Part shown: in pieces, positions 1 to 10,605 of the stretch | Numbering within the stretch: the first letter of the stretch is position 1 | Layout of the letters: each line of letters opens with the position of its first letter | NCBI GenBank assembly: GCA_965153455.1 | Contig: OZ234494.1 | Location: forward strand, 26,341,354-26,405,353 | Length of the DNA: 64,000 bases | Source: Sphagnum compactum | Lineage: Eukaryota > Bryophyta > Sphagnopsida > Sphagnales | Reading direction: 5' to 3' | The notes under the pieces: generated by a model | Database searches by the model: none | Told to the model about the DNA's origin: nothing | What the model saw: the letters and a program-made list of their open reading frames with translations, nothing else | Position numbers and translations under genes: made by a program

Positions 1-1480
1 GGTTTTCACAAATTAAATTGTCTCAGGTAAATTGATTGTTCTTATTGAAAATAACTTTGGCTTTGTAACAAAGATGATATCTTCTTCTTCATTTGTGATA
101 CCATTTTGATAGTCGCATAAGCACAGTAACATTTATGGTCTTCTTACTTCACCTCCCAAACACTTGGTGACTGTAATTGTTCTAATTGTCGCATTCCCTT
201 GTATGGTAACATTGTGATTCCCCCAATCATGTGCCATTGTAACATCCCTCAACCATGGTCTCCCCAAAAACATGGAATAATTAGAATCTACCAAATTGTT
301 TTGAACTATAGTAAATTTAGTTATGTAAAAAATGTCGTGAACATATATCCTCAAATCTTTAATCAAACCCACTAGTTTTGTGGTTGTTTGATTTTCCATC
401 CTCAAATTATATGGTGCAAGTTTAGGCTTTGGAAGCCCCAACCTTAATTTCAATTGTTTTGTGATGATATTAACTCTAGAACCTCCATCTAGTAACAAAT
501 CCTCTATTGTATTCTTCCCATTCTGTACTTGGATAATTGCCATACGATTATTTATTGTTATAACAGTTGTCCCTACCTTTGATATTGAAGCAATAACTTG
601 TTTATTTATGGTTGTTATGCTCAAATTCTAAATTTACTCTGGTTTTAGCTTCTGCCAAAAACACCTATTTAATTTAAAAGCTATTTTAAACAATTGTCCC
701 AAAATTAAAGCATAACTTATTTCTAGCATCTACTTACAAATGTCCTAAAAAATTTCTTTTGTTATAATCAATTTTTCTTGTGAATCCACTAACTCTTGAA
801 TTTTTTGTGTTTTTATAAAAGTAGGAAATTGGTATACCCAACCAAGTTGTGTTCCATCCCTCCATGGATGTGGATGGCCCTTCTGTCTAGGTTTGTGTTT
901 TTTGAATTTGTTGAATTGTCTCCACCATTGACTTCTTCAATTGTTCTTTATCCCAGTCAACAATGCTCTTTACTTTCCTTGGCTCTCTATCCTCGAACAC
1001 TTGTTCTTCAATTGCTTTACTTCATGTTGTTACATTAACATCCACCACATTCACATTTGTAATGATTGCTTGTATCTCAACATGTTGAACTTTTGCTACT
1101 GTCATAGATTTCTCATGGAACATCTTTTGCATCTTAATAAACTTTGGACAGTCTTTCATTTTATGTCCATTCAAACCATAAATGTGGCATGCATATGAAA
1201 ATGTTTTCTATGGTTTTTGATTCTGTTGTGCTACTTTTGTGGTTGCCACTGTGGTCTACTCCTTCTTTCTGCATGTTTCCACATTGTCTATCTAATATTA
1301 GATTCCAATAATATAATTTTTAATTCTTGCATACTCTTTTCCATTTTCAAGATTATCTTTTGTTTTTCTTTCAGGACCTTGACGATTTGCTTCCAAATCC
1401 AATTGTCGTTGTAAACTTTGGGTCACCATCTGATTCATCTTATTTCACAATCCTGCTTCTTCAAAGTTTGTAATTGTTTC
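1..1480 (-). mobile_element. Decayed Ty3/gypsy gag-protease segment
   Basis: On the minus strand an open segment at 133-624 encodes a retropepsin-like domain. It has LLLDGGSRVNIIT as active-site strand (DGG instead of DTG/DSG) and the later motif FLGRPWLRD, which is typical of plant Ty3/gypsy polyproteins. The same frame continues to the window edge after an in-frame TAA just below 133. Upstream on the same strand (about 960-1200) a gag tail can be read with a zinc knuckle CHIYGLNGHKMKDC, that is C-x2-Y-x4-H-x4-C with the second Cys replaced. It is followed by a charged linker with several stops. Gag-like linker sequence goes back to about 1480. Reverse transcriptase and integrase would lie beyond position 1. 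No LTR is visible. This is a non-functional copy. Confidence 0.8.
133..624 (-). pseudogene. Retropepsin-like domain of gypsy polyprotein
   Basis: About 163 residues are open. They contain the aspartic-protease core LLLDGGSRVN at about residues 44-53, a GLPKPKLAPYNLRM stretch, and the C-terminal motif SMFLGRPWLRDVTMAHDWG followed by a TIQGN strand. This order is that of the clan AA protease that precedes reverse transcriptase in Ty3/gypsy Pol. It is a fragment of a polyprotein, so its first codon is not a biological start. The DGG triplet may be normal for this lineage, so it is not taken as damage. Flanking stops on both sides show that the polyprotein is broken. Confidence 0.8.
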
Positions 1481-3293
1481 ATAGTCCTTACGGCGTCAAC
1501 TGTTAAGAACTTTGGAGTTTTCTAACATACCCTCTGAATTGAAAACAAAATTACTTTTATGAACACCCTCATCTATAATATAAACAATGGAAAATGTAGA
1601 AAACCCTTTTGTCCCTATAACAAAAATTTAAAAAATTCTCCAAAAGATGGTCGCTAAATGGTAAATGTGGGTTAAATTCCTCGAGAGCTATTCCACACTT
1701 GTTAAAACAACAAATTTGCATTACAATATTCACACATTCCCACTTTTTGCACTAATTTTAAACACACATGTGTATGTAGTCCACAAAAACACCATATTTT
1801 GTATTTAAAAATATAATGTAAGAAACCAAAAGTAGAATCACAATTCATTTCATGATCTTTTTGATACTACATATAATTCGCACAATAATCTGAATATGGA
1901 AATCATTGCAAAAGTCTGTATTTCCTTGGTTTACAGAAAACTTCAATCAAAATACAAAAAAAATTCCATGTTTTATTGAAATGTAATCAAACAATAAGAT
2001 TAAATTTGTGGTATTCCAAACCAAAACCTATGGTTTTTACTACAAAGTACCTACATTTATTTCCTTATTCCAAAATTGTGTGGTTGAAAATGTTTTTCAC
2101 TTTCCTAGAACTCCCTCCTTTGGGCCATCCCCAAGTCACCATCAACATGAATCAAAACTAAACAAGAATTTAAAATTTAAACTGCCAATGTCCAATGATC
2201 AATCCCTATCCATAATGCCTTATACAGCCAAAAACAATGTAACATGCCTACTCCTTTAACACATGGCACCAAAAAGATTTATTTTTGATAGGGTCCCAAA
2301 TTGATTCTCGTGAAGTTTTTGGTTCAATTTTAATGTGTTGTAATTCCAGTGGATGGTTTTTGGTAGATCATACAGTTTTTGGTTTAGTATTTTCAATAAT
2401 GTCCTCCAATTTATGCTCCCCACTATAAAAAGTTGCAACCTCCTTTATGTTAATCTCTAGTCATTCTAGGTTACTTGCATGCCCTACAATCAGCATTTTC
2501 TTATAAAACCTATTCCATTCTTTTCTTCATACTTCTTGTCAACACTGTTGGCATACTATAAATAATTTTAAAAAGTTGTAATCTATTGGTTATTTTGGTT
2601 TTTTATTTTTATTTGTCAAATAACAATAAATGTATTGTTTGTTTTGGTAAAGTCAAATAGCTCTAACCAATATGTGTTTTAATAGGAATGATAATGAACC
2701 AAAGATTTTGGATTCAATATATGCGTAGTGGTTGCAAAATGTTGAAGCCACCTTGTGAACTACTTGGTTTTGAAAGGAATAAAGTAAGGGAGCAGAAGAT
2801 AAAATCTTTTTACTCTCGTTAGATAAGTAAAAAACTTAGACAAAAAAGGGATTGTCGATACTTAGTAAGATCACCTCATAAACTTTCTACATAAACAAAT
2901 ATGAAGCAAATACAAGGAAAAAGACATTGCATACAAAAAATCGAATATTTGCAACATACAAAGGAAAAAACAAATCATAGAACTTCTACATACAAAAGTA
3001 TCACATAAAAATTTAATTTACTCTAGAAATTATTCCCCTTGTATAATCCTCAAAGGTATAAAACCGCAAGTACCTTTAAGAAGGAAAACAAAAAAATGGT
3101 GGAACAGGCAGTTAACCATATTTCAAAAAATTAGTTTAAAAATAACTTAGTTTAATCCAGTAGTGAAATCGATTTCAATAAATAAAAATCGATAACAGGT
3201 TTTTCAATAATTAATTTCGATAATGAAAATCCAATAACATGTTTTTTGGTAATAAAAGAACTAGTAAGTAGTTTTGGTAAAACTCTACCTTCA
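1481..3293. other. AT-rich region without recognised gene
   Basis: Short spurious frames only. No domain motif, RNA gene or clear terminal repeat was seen. It lies between the gypsy remnant and the LRR debris. Confidence 0.6.
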
Positions 3294-3500
3294 ACAATTC
3301 AATTGGCCAATAAATGTATAATTAATTTTTCTAAATTTGAACACCCTCACAAATGAACTCTTGAAGTGTAGTCAATTAACCAATAAATATACATCTAATT
3401 TTTACAAGCTCAAACATGTGGGCAAATGAAATTTTTAAATGGATTCAATTGGCCAATAAATGTAGGTAGTTTTCACAAGCTCAAACACTTAAACAAGGTG
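3294..3500 (-). pseudogene. Three degraded LRR units, debris of the LRR array
   Basis: Three units with the same 72-77 bp spacing and core words as the main array (for example tcaattggccaataaatgta and ttgaacacc) can be recognised near 3296, 3373 and 3442. They no longer give an open frame. They are separated from the main array by about 1.5 kb of unrelated AT-rich DNA. This suggests that the array once extended further 3' and was split by insertion or rearrangement. Confidence 0.75.
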
Positions 3501-5008
3501 AATGCAAGTTATGCATACAACGTAGACAAAAAACTATCACAATTTGAAAATTTTCAACACTTGTCCAAGTTTGATGCATGATGGTGGATATTTGGAAGAT
3601 ATTTTTTGATGAAAGGTTCATTCACAATTTGAGTTCCAGAAAAAGGAATAAAAATTCCACCAATTTTTTAGGGCTACTTTTGAAAATAACATTTACGTGG
3701 AACAAATTTGAATGAACAAATTTGAATAATCCAAGATAATATAATTCATGTGGTGCTAGTGATTTTTCACATGCATACATAATTGTGCATTAATATTTTG
3801 GTTTATAAGTAAAAATGCAAACAAATGCCAAAATGAACTTTTGTGGACAACTAAACATGTTTTTTTGCATGATTATCTCCTACACATGTGCTTGGAGCTA
3901 ATTTTTTTGAGTTTAATGAATACAAACAACTAGCAAATTGGTATAACAAATGAATATTTTCCCTTGCAACCATTTGGTTAAAAATTTCAAGCCTTCCGAA
4001 TTTTGATATGATTTTTTTTCATCAAGTTCACCCAATGAACGTGTACTTGCTTTAAAATAAACATGTTTTTCTTGCACAAAAAAAATCAATTTGCATGATT
4101 TCATACATTCCTTTTTATTATTAAAAGAATGAAGTTAAAACAATTAATATATTTATTTTAAAATCTCAAAAAGACATTTACATAATATCAAAACTACTTT
4201 TAAATATTTTTATTAATATAATAAAACATCCTTTTATTTATTAGCATACAACAATTCACTGCAATTGTTATCATTTAAATAAAACAAAAATTCAAAATGG
4301 AGTTCAAAGTCTTTTAAAAATTAAACATCCATTTTTGGCACCTTAATTGTGAATGAGCAACATATGATGATTTGCATGTTGACCTAGCTATCATTATGTT
4401 GTGGAATTGGTGCACATATCAATGATTTAACAAAATATCATTTTGATTTGTAAGACCTTTAAACATCACTATAATTATAATCACAATATTACAAAGTATT
4501 AGTTTTAATGAGAATTTGTCCATGAGATTTTATACATATAAAAATGCAACCATAAGGAAAAATCTTCCCCATCAAAAATTTCAAAATTTCTGAAGTAATG
4601 GAGTTCAAATCATGACTTAAAAAATTTGTTCATTATTACATTATGTTCTAATAACGTTGATGATTATGAACTTTATAAAATGTTCTTCCATTAAAGATAT
4701 ACTTAGCTTAATTACATTTTGAATCATTTGACAACAATAAATTAGATTTTCAAAAGTAAAAAAATGTTGTTTAAGAAAGGTTTAAAAAAAAACCTTTATA
4801 AAGTTATTGGTGTACATTGTACAATTACAATATAGCAACACAATTATAAATCAATTGAATATTCATGGTTCTTATAACATATTTTGGTTTTGCAACCCAA
4901 GTCATTTTTATGTGATTTGTACAATAATTCAAATTGGATGAAATCTTATTGACACAATATATAATTATAATTTTGCCTAAAATCCTATAAATTATAATTT
5001 ACATTCAT
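3501..5008. other. AT-rich spacer between LRR debris and LRR array
   Basis: No coding signal. The segment separates two parts of the same LRR array, so it may be an inserted element. I could not find terminal inverted repeats or a target-site duplication. Confidence 0.5.
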
Positions 5009-7998
5009 TCAATAACTGAAGCTTTGGAATGCATTCAATTGACTAATATACATAAGTAGTTTTTGCAAGTTTGAACACCCCCACAAATGAAGCTTTTGGA
5101 GTGCAGTCAATTGGCCAATAGATATAGGTAATTCTTGTAATCTGGAACACCCTAATAGATCAAACTTTTGGAGTGCATTCAATTGGCCAATAGATGTAGG
5201 TAATTCTTGTAAGCTTGAACACCTTGATAAATCAAGTTCTTGGAGTGCATTCAATTGGCCAATAGATGTAGGTAATTCTTGTAAGTTTGAACATCCTGAT
5301 AAATCAAGCTTTTGAAGTGCATTCAATTGGCCAATAGATGTAAGTAATTCTTTTAAGCTTGAACACCCCAATAGATCAAGCTTTTGCAATGCATTCAATT
5401 TGCCAATACATGTAGGTAATTCTTGTAAGCTTGAACACCCCAATAGATCAAACTTTTGAAGTGCATTCAATTGGCCAATAGATGTAAGTAATTTTTGTAA
5501 GCTTAAACACCCCGATAGATCAAACTTTTGAAGTGCATTCAATTGGCCAATAGATGTAAGTATTTTTTGTAAGCTTAAACACCCCGATAGATCAAACTTT
5601 TTAAGTGCATTCAATTGGCCAATAGATGTAAGTAATTTTTGTAAGCTTAAACACCCCGATAGATCAAGCTTTTGAAGTGCATTCAATTGACCAATAGATG
5701 TAGGTAATTTTTGTAAGTTTGAACACCCTGACATATCAAAATCTTAGAGTGCATTCAATTGGCCAATAGATGTAGGTAAGTTTTGTAAGCTTGAACACCC
5801 TTATAGATCAAATTCTTGAAATGCATTCAATTGGCCAATAAATGTAGGTATTTGTTGTAAATTTGAACACCCCAATAGATCAAGCTTTTGGAGTGCGTTC
5901 AAGTGTCGATAGATGTAAGTATTTGTTATAAGTGCGAACACCCCAATAGATTAAGCTTTTGCAATGCATTCAAATGTAGGTAATTCTTGTAAACTTGAAC
6001 ACCTTAATAGATCAAGCTTTTGGAGTGCATTCAATTGGTCAATAAATGTAGGTAATTCTTGTAAGTTTGAACACCCTGATAGATGAAGTTTTTGGAGTGC
6101 ATTCAATTGGCCATAGATATAGGTAATTCCCATAAGCTTAAACACTTGGATAGATGAAGCTCTTGGAGTGCATTCAATTGGCCAATAGATGTAGGTAAAT
6201 TTTTCAAGCTTGAACACTTCAATAAATTAAGCTTTTGAAGTGCATTCAATTGGCCAATAGATGTAGATAATTCTTGTAAATTTGAACACCTCGATAGATC
6301 AAACTTTTGGAGTGCATTCAATTCATTAATAAATGTAGGTAATTTTTTAAAGCTTGAACACCTCGGTAGATCAAGTTTTTGCAATGCAGTTAATTGGCCA
6401 ATAGATGTAGGTAATTCTTGTAAGCTTGAACACTTCAATAGATTAAGCTCTTAAAGTGAATTCAATTGGCTAATAGATGTATGTAATTCTTGTAAACTTG
6501 AACACCCTAATAGATCAACCTTGTGGAGTGTAGTTAATTGGTCAATAAAGATAGGTAATTCTTGTATGTTTAAACACCTTGATAGATGAAGCTTTTGAAG
6601 TGCATTCAACTGGCCAATACATGTAGGTAATTTTTGTAAGCTTGAACACCCTGATAAATCAATCCTTTTTAATGCATTCAATTGGCCAATAGATGTAGAT
6701 ATTTGTTGGAACCTTGAATAGCTTGATAGATCAAGCTGTTGGAGTGCATTCAATTGGCCAATAGATATAGGTAATTCTTGTAAGCTTGAACACCTTGATA
6801 GATCAAACTTTTGGAGTGCATTCAATTGGTTAATAGATGTAGGTAATTCTTGTAAGCTTGGACACCCGGATAGATCAAGCTTTGGAATGCATTCAATTGG
6901 CCAATAGTTATAGGTAATTTTTGTAAGCTTGAACACCCCAATAAATTAAGCTTGTGGAGTGCATTTAATTGGCCAATAAAAATACGTAATTCGTATGTTT
7001 AAATACCTTGATAAATCAAGCTTTTGAAGTGCATTCAATTGGCCAATAGATGTAGGTAAGTTTTGTAACCTTAAACACCCCGATAGATCAAGCTTTTGAA
7101 GTGTATTCAATTGGCCAATACATGTAGGTAATTTTTGTAAACTTGAGCACCCCAATAAATCAAATTCTTGTAGTGCATACAATTGGCCAATAGATGTAAG
7201 TAATTTTTGTAAGTTTGAACACCCCGATAGATCAAACTCTTGAAGTGCATTCAATTGGCCAATAGATGTAGGTAATTTTTGTAAACTTGAGCACCCCGAT
7301 AAATCAAATTCTTGTAGTGCATACAATTGGCCAAAAGATGTAAGTAATTTTTGTAAGTTTGAACACCCCGATAGATCAAACTCTTGAAGTGCATTCAATT
7401 GGCCAATAGATGTAGGTATTTGTTGTAAGCTTGAACACCCTGATAGATGAAGCTTTTGTAGTGCATTCAATTGGCTAATAGATGTAAGTAATTTTTGTAA
7501 GTTTGAACACCCCGATAGATCAAACTCTTGAAGTGCATTCAATTGGCCAATAGATGTAGGTATTTGTTGTAAGTTTGAACACCCCGATAGATCAAGCTTT
7601 TGGAGTGCATTCAATTGACCAGTAAATGTAGGTAATTTTTGTAAGCTTGAACACCCCGATAAATCAAAATCTTGAAGTGCATACAATTGGCCAATAGATG
7701 TAGGTAATTCTTGTAAACTTGAACACCTCGATAAATCAAACTCTTGAAGTGCATTCATTTGGCCAATAGATGTAGGTATTTGTTGTAAGCTTGAACACCC
7801 TGATATATCAAACTTTTGCAATGCATTCAATTGGCCAATAGATGTAGGTAATTGTTGTAAGCTTGAACACTCGGATAGATGAAGCTCCTGGAGTGCATTC
7901 AATTGACCAATAGATGTACGTAATTCTTGTAAACTTAAACACCCAGATAAATGAAGCTCTTGGAGTGCATTGAATTGGCCACCTTTCAATTTGCACAA
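5009..7998 (-). repeat. LRR array: about 41 tandem copies of a 72-bp unit
   Basis: The 24-residue unit is LNALQKLDLSGCSSLQELPTSIGQ with small changes. It is the LPxSI / LDLSGCSSL type of leucine-rich repeat found in plant NBS-LRR proteins. Nearly perfect 72-bp spacing runs from about 7980 to 5030, so about 41 units. Units differ mainly at D/H, K/E, S/N and P/L positions. The long open stretches are 7998-6946, 6936-6451, 6438-6103, 6217-5951 and 5734-5009. They are separated by frameshifts and CAA-to-TAA type stops. An LRR region of this regularity is unusual and behaves like a coding minisatellite. Confidence 0.9.
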
Positions 7999-8689
7999 TA
8001 CATTTTTTCATATTTCCAAAGCAAAAATATCACACTAATAACAACCCAGAATTTCAAGGCTTAAAGGGAGGCCCTTACAAGCTTTTATAATCTCCATAGA
8101 AATGTTTTTGAAATCATTTGTCACACGATTTGCATGTCGGAATGCATGGTACATGAAAAGTTCCTTTGCTTGTTCTTCCTCCAAGAATGACATGTTTACT
8201 TTTGCGGACTCCCTTACATGATTTTTTCAATATTTGCCAATTTCAACAATTTATAAGTACTTTGTTCTTATAATCTACATTAATGGCATGCTTGCCAATA
8301 GGAAGTTGTAAGGCTCCAAGGTTGTTCATCATATCAACATCATCCACAACCACCAAATTTTTTTTTGTTATCATCCATTGCTTGATTTCATCAAGGTATT
8401 CATCAACATCTTCATGCTCGTGTAATTTTCGACCACATAAATCTTGTAGAAGTTTTTTTTGGACATCTTTGATGTCTTTTGATTTCACATCCTCTAAGAA
8501 GCTAGATTTGTCATATTGGTTGTGGAACAAATGATACAACTTTATACTCAAAGTGGTCTTCCCAATCCCACCCACTCCAACCAATGCAACAATAGATTCA
8601 TTTTGTAACAAACTATATATGGCATTTGCTTTATCTTCCAACGCCACTTCATAACGTGGTAGAGGTGGCATAGTTGGTGTATTTTTTTC
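7999..8689 (-). pseudogene. HNL pseudogene, NB-ARC part
   Basis: After the acceptor gatag at 8690 the frame reads EKNTPTMPPLPRYEVALEDK, a typical linker into NB-ARC. The P-loop GVGGIGKTT is at 8552-8578. RNBS-A-like SSFLEDVKS and kinase-2 LVVVDDVDMM follow. VLINC is interrupted by TGA at 8243-8245 (likely a former CGA) before NWQILKK. An extra base in an A-run near 8225 shifts the frame. NMSFLEEEQAKELFMYHAFR, then KGLPLSLEILGCY (the GLPL motif) follow, with TAG at 8035-8037 and TGA at 8008-8010. The sequence then goes straight from LCKLKGGQ into the first LRR. The RNBS-D and MHD motifs of ARC2 are absent, which implies an internal deletion that kept the frame. Confidence 0.85.
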
Positions 8690-8841
8690 CTATCAAAGTT
8701 CACCAAAAAACTAAATTTTATTTCAAATAATGGATATTACCCTAAAAATTATGGCACACAATTTAAGTGAAATGAGGTATTGTTTACAATCAAATTAAAT
8801 GAACATACATAATTCAAAAAATTAAAACCAATGTTATTTAC

Positions 8842-8994
8842 CTTCATAAAAAGTTTCAAACATTCCAATAATTTGGAATAGCTTAAATGGTCCTTAGATG
8901 GTGGCTTGCAAATTATCAAGTGATTAGCATTTTCCACTCTACAATAATTATTGTTCGATAATCAAATAGCTGAAACCATTGACACTAAAATTCC
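8842..8994 (-). pseudogene. HNL pseudogene, hydrolase C-terminal exon
   Basis: The exon starts after the acceptor gtacag with GILVSMVSAI, then a TGA stop at 8962-8964, then LSNNNYCRVENANHLIICKP and SKDHLSYSKLLECLKLFMK. The His of NANHL is the likely third member of the hydrolase triad. The donor gtaaataa at 8841 is in phase 0. It joins the next exon across a 152-bp intron. Confidence 0.8.
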
Positions 8995-9412
8995 CTGTAC
9001 ATGTGCAAAAGTTATTTTAATTGAAATTCCTTGATGTGATTGGATTTACTTTAATATGCAAGTTTTAAATGTAATGTAATAACCAAATGATAATTAGAAC
9101 AATAACTTAGATTTTATGTTCAAACTATACAAATCAAATACATTTGCCTCATTTAACCCTGTTACAAATGAATTTAAAATAAAACTGCAAAGGTGTTGAT
9201 TTCCATTGACATTCTATTCACAATGAATTTGTAATTTCTACTATGAATGCATGTTGCAATGGATTTGTGGACAATGAAAGGAAACTTAAGACCAATTTCA
9301 CAACTAACACTAGTAGTTTCAAAAGTTAAACCAACACAAGTTTATGTAACATAAAAATTGTTCAACTATGGAACCTAGTTGAATAGTCAATATGTTTAGA
9401 TGAAAATCTTAC

Positions 9413-9832
9413 CCATTCATTGTCAATAGGTGATCCTTCAGCAAATGTATAGATGTTGATGCCTTCGTAAATAGATTTGTTAAAGACTATTGAAAGTTGC
9501 TCCATTTTCGATTGAAAGATGCTCCATTTTCGATTGAAAGATTTCACATTTTTCAAAAGACCTAATCGAGTTTTATCCTTGTCAATTTGTTGACATTACC
9601 ACTTGAATACTTTGATAAATCTTGGTTACCACTGGCATGTGGTACACTATAAAACACCACACCTTTAAGGTTTTTCAAAAATTTCTCACAATGAATATAT
9701 GCTTTAACATCTAAATTATTTCTTTGCTTTTGATACAAATGTTTGTGCATTTCAACCACCAAACTTTTGAGGACAAGACCTCCAAAACTATAAACGACCA
9801 TTGCCATTGGTCCGTCCCAAAAAGCTTCATAC
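9413..9832 (-). pseudogene. HNL pseudogene, hydrolase nucleophile exon
   Basis: The exon begins after the acceptor ttttgtag and carries the nucleophile elbow VYSFGGL (usual form GHSFGGL), then LKGVVFYSVPHASG. Near 9565-9595 the frame changes: the first frame ends in LTRIKLD and a TAG, while the family-like continuation KTRLGLLKNVKSFNRK lies in another frame. A perfect 22-bp tandem duplication at 9499-9542 follows. It adds about seven residues and puts the frame back on EQLSIVFNKS and GINIYTFAEGSPIDNEW. The exon ends at 9413 before gtaaga, in phase 0. Confidence 0.8.
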
Positions 9833-10315
9833 CTACAAAATATTTCAAAATACACCAAAAATGCATCAACAACATCTTTTATGTGCTACATTGAAAAATT
9901 TGTTCAAATAATAGAATGTAAGAAATTCGAAATAAGATATATATATTGAAATGAATTCTAACTACAAAGTGGGTTCAAATTCTATATGTTATTGAATTTA
10001 GTTCCTTTGCCAAAGATGAAACTTTTAAAAACTCCTTCATAAATTGTCATTACAACCAAATTGGTTTCCCATAGCTTGATAATGTGAACACAGACTTTAT
10101 TACAATTTCTCTTCAGAATGAGAATTAACTTCAAAGCCCTATTTCAAGTTCTCTTCAATGACATTGAAAGTTACAAAGTGTTTAAGTTTTGGTGTGCACC
10201 ACAAGAATGCTCCACATGAATAATTTATTCAAAGATGCCAAAATGCAAGCAACTATCTTTAATTGAAATATACAACAAGGAGTAAGATGTCAATAACTAA
10301 GGAGATTGTTCACAC

Positions 10316-10605
10316 CTTGAATTTATAACCAAGCTTTGAATGAAGTTTCGGCCAATTTCAGTGACATCATTGTAGACACTTGCCACAACATTAAAATCAT
10401 ATGATAGTGACAAAATTCGAACATTGTCATTCAAGTCCTTTGGGATCCAGATTTTTGGCCAACATATACATTTTTGGCTACCATCAATGGGGCGTGTTGT
10501 CCATGTTTCCTTCCAGTTGTCATCAATCCCATAAATAATCCAAATTATGGTGAGATTTGGGTTGTTTGAAGTGCAATTGGGATTTAAATCATGCACTAAA
10601 TATCC
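10316..10605 (-). pseudogene. HNL pseudogene, hydrolase exon 1 visible
   Basis: The exon starts after the acceptor tttgtag at 10606 and reads GYLVHDLNPN, the first strand and oxyanion-loop region of SERAC1-type hydrolases. It continues with WKETWT, then CWPKIWIPKDL and VRILSLSYDF. It ends at 10316 before the donor gtgtga, in phase 2. Joining to the next exon completes an AGG codon and gives SLVINSRYEAFWDGP, which fits the family. The intron is 10315-9833. No start codon lies in the exon, so at least one upstream exon must exist or has been lost. Confidence 0.8.

Larger units (their letters stand above)
5009..10605 (-). pseudogene. Hydrolase-NBS-LRR (HNL) resistance-type pseudogene
   Basis: Four exons can be joined on the minus strand with matching splice phases: 10605-10316, 9832-9413, 8994-8842 and 8689 down to about 5009. 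The first three encode a SERAC1-like alpha/beta hydrolase: VHDLNPN, then VVYSFGGLVLK with the nucleophile Ser, then FYSVPHASG, then NANHLIICKP with the likely catalytic His. The fourth encodes NB-ARC (P-loop GVGGIGKTT, kinase-2 LVVVDDVD, GLPLSL) and a very long LRR array. This order is the HNL class first reported from liverworts; such proteins are thought to act as intracellular immune receptors. Damage: a frameshift near 9565-9595, TGA at 8962-8964, TGA at 8243-8245, a frameshift near 8225, TAG at 8035-8037, TGA at 8008-8010, frameshifts near 6990, 6890 and 6115, TAA at 6451-6453 and TAA at 5744-5746. The ARC2 region is missing. A further 5' exon is expected above 10605. Confidence 0.85.

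Noticed and set aside
5009-7998. Several separate LRR-only genes
   Set aside because: The open pieces are fragments of one array, in one orientation, separated by indels and stops and preceded by NB-ARC and hydrolase exons.
5009-7998. CRISPR-like or satellite array
   Set aside because: The unit is 24 codons and reads as a leucine-rich repeat. There are no spacers, and the setting is a plant nuclear genome.
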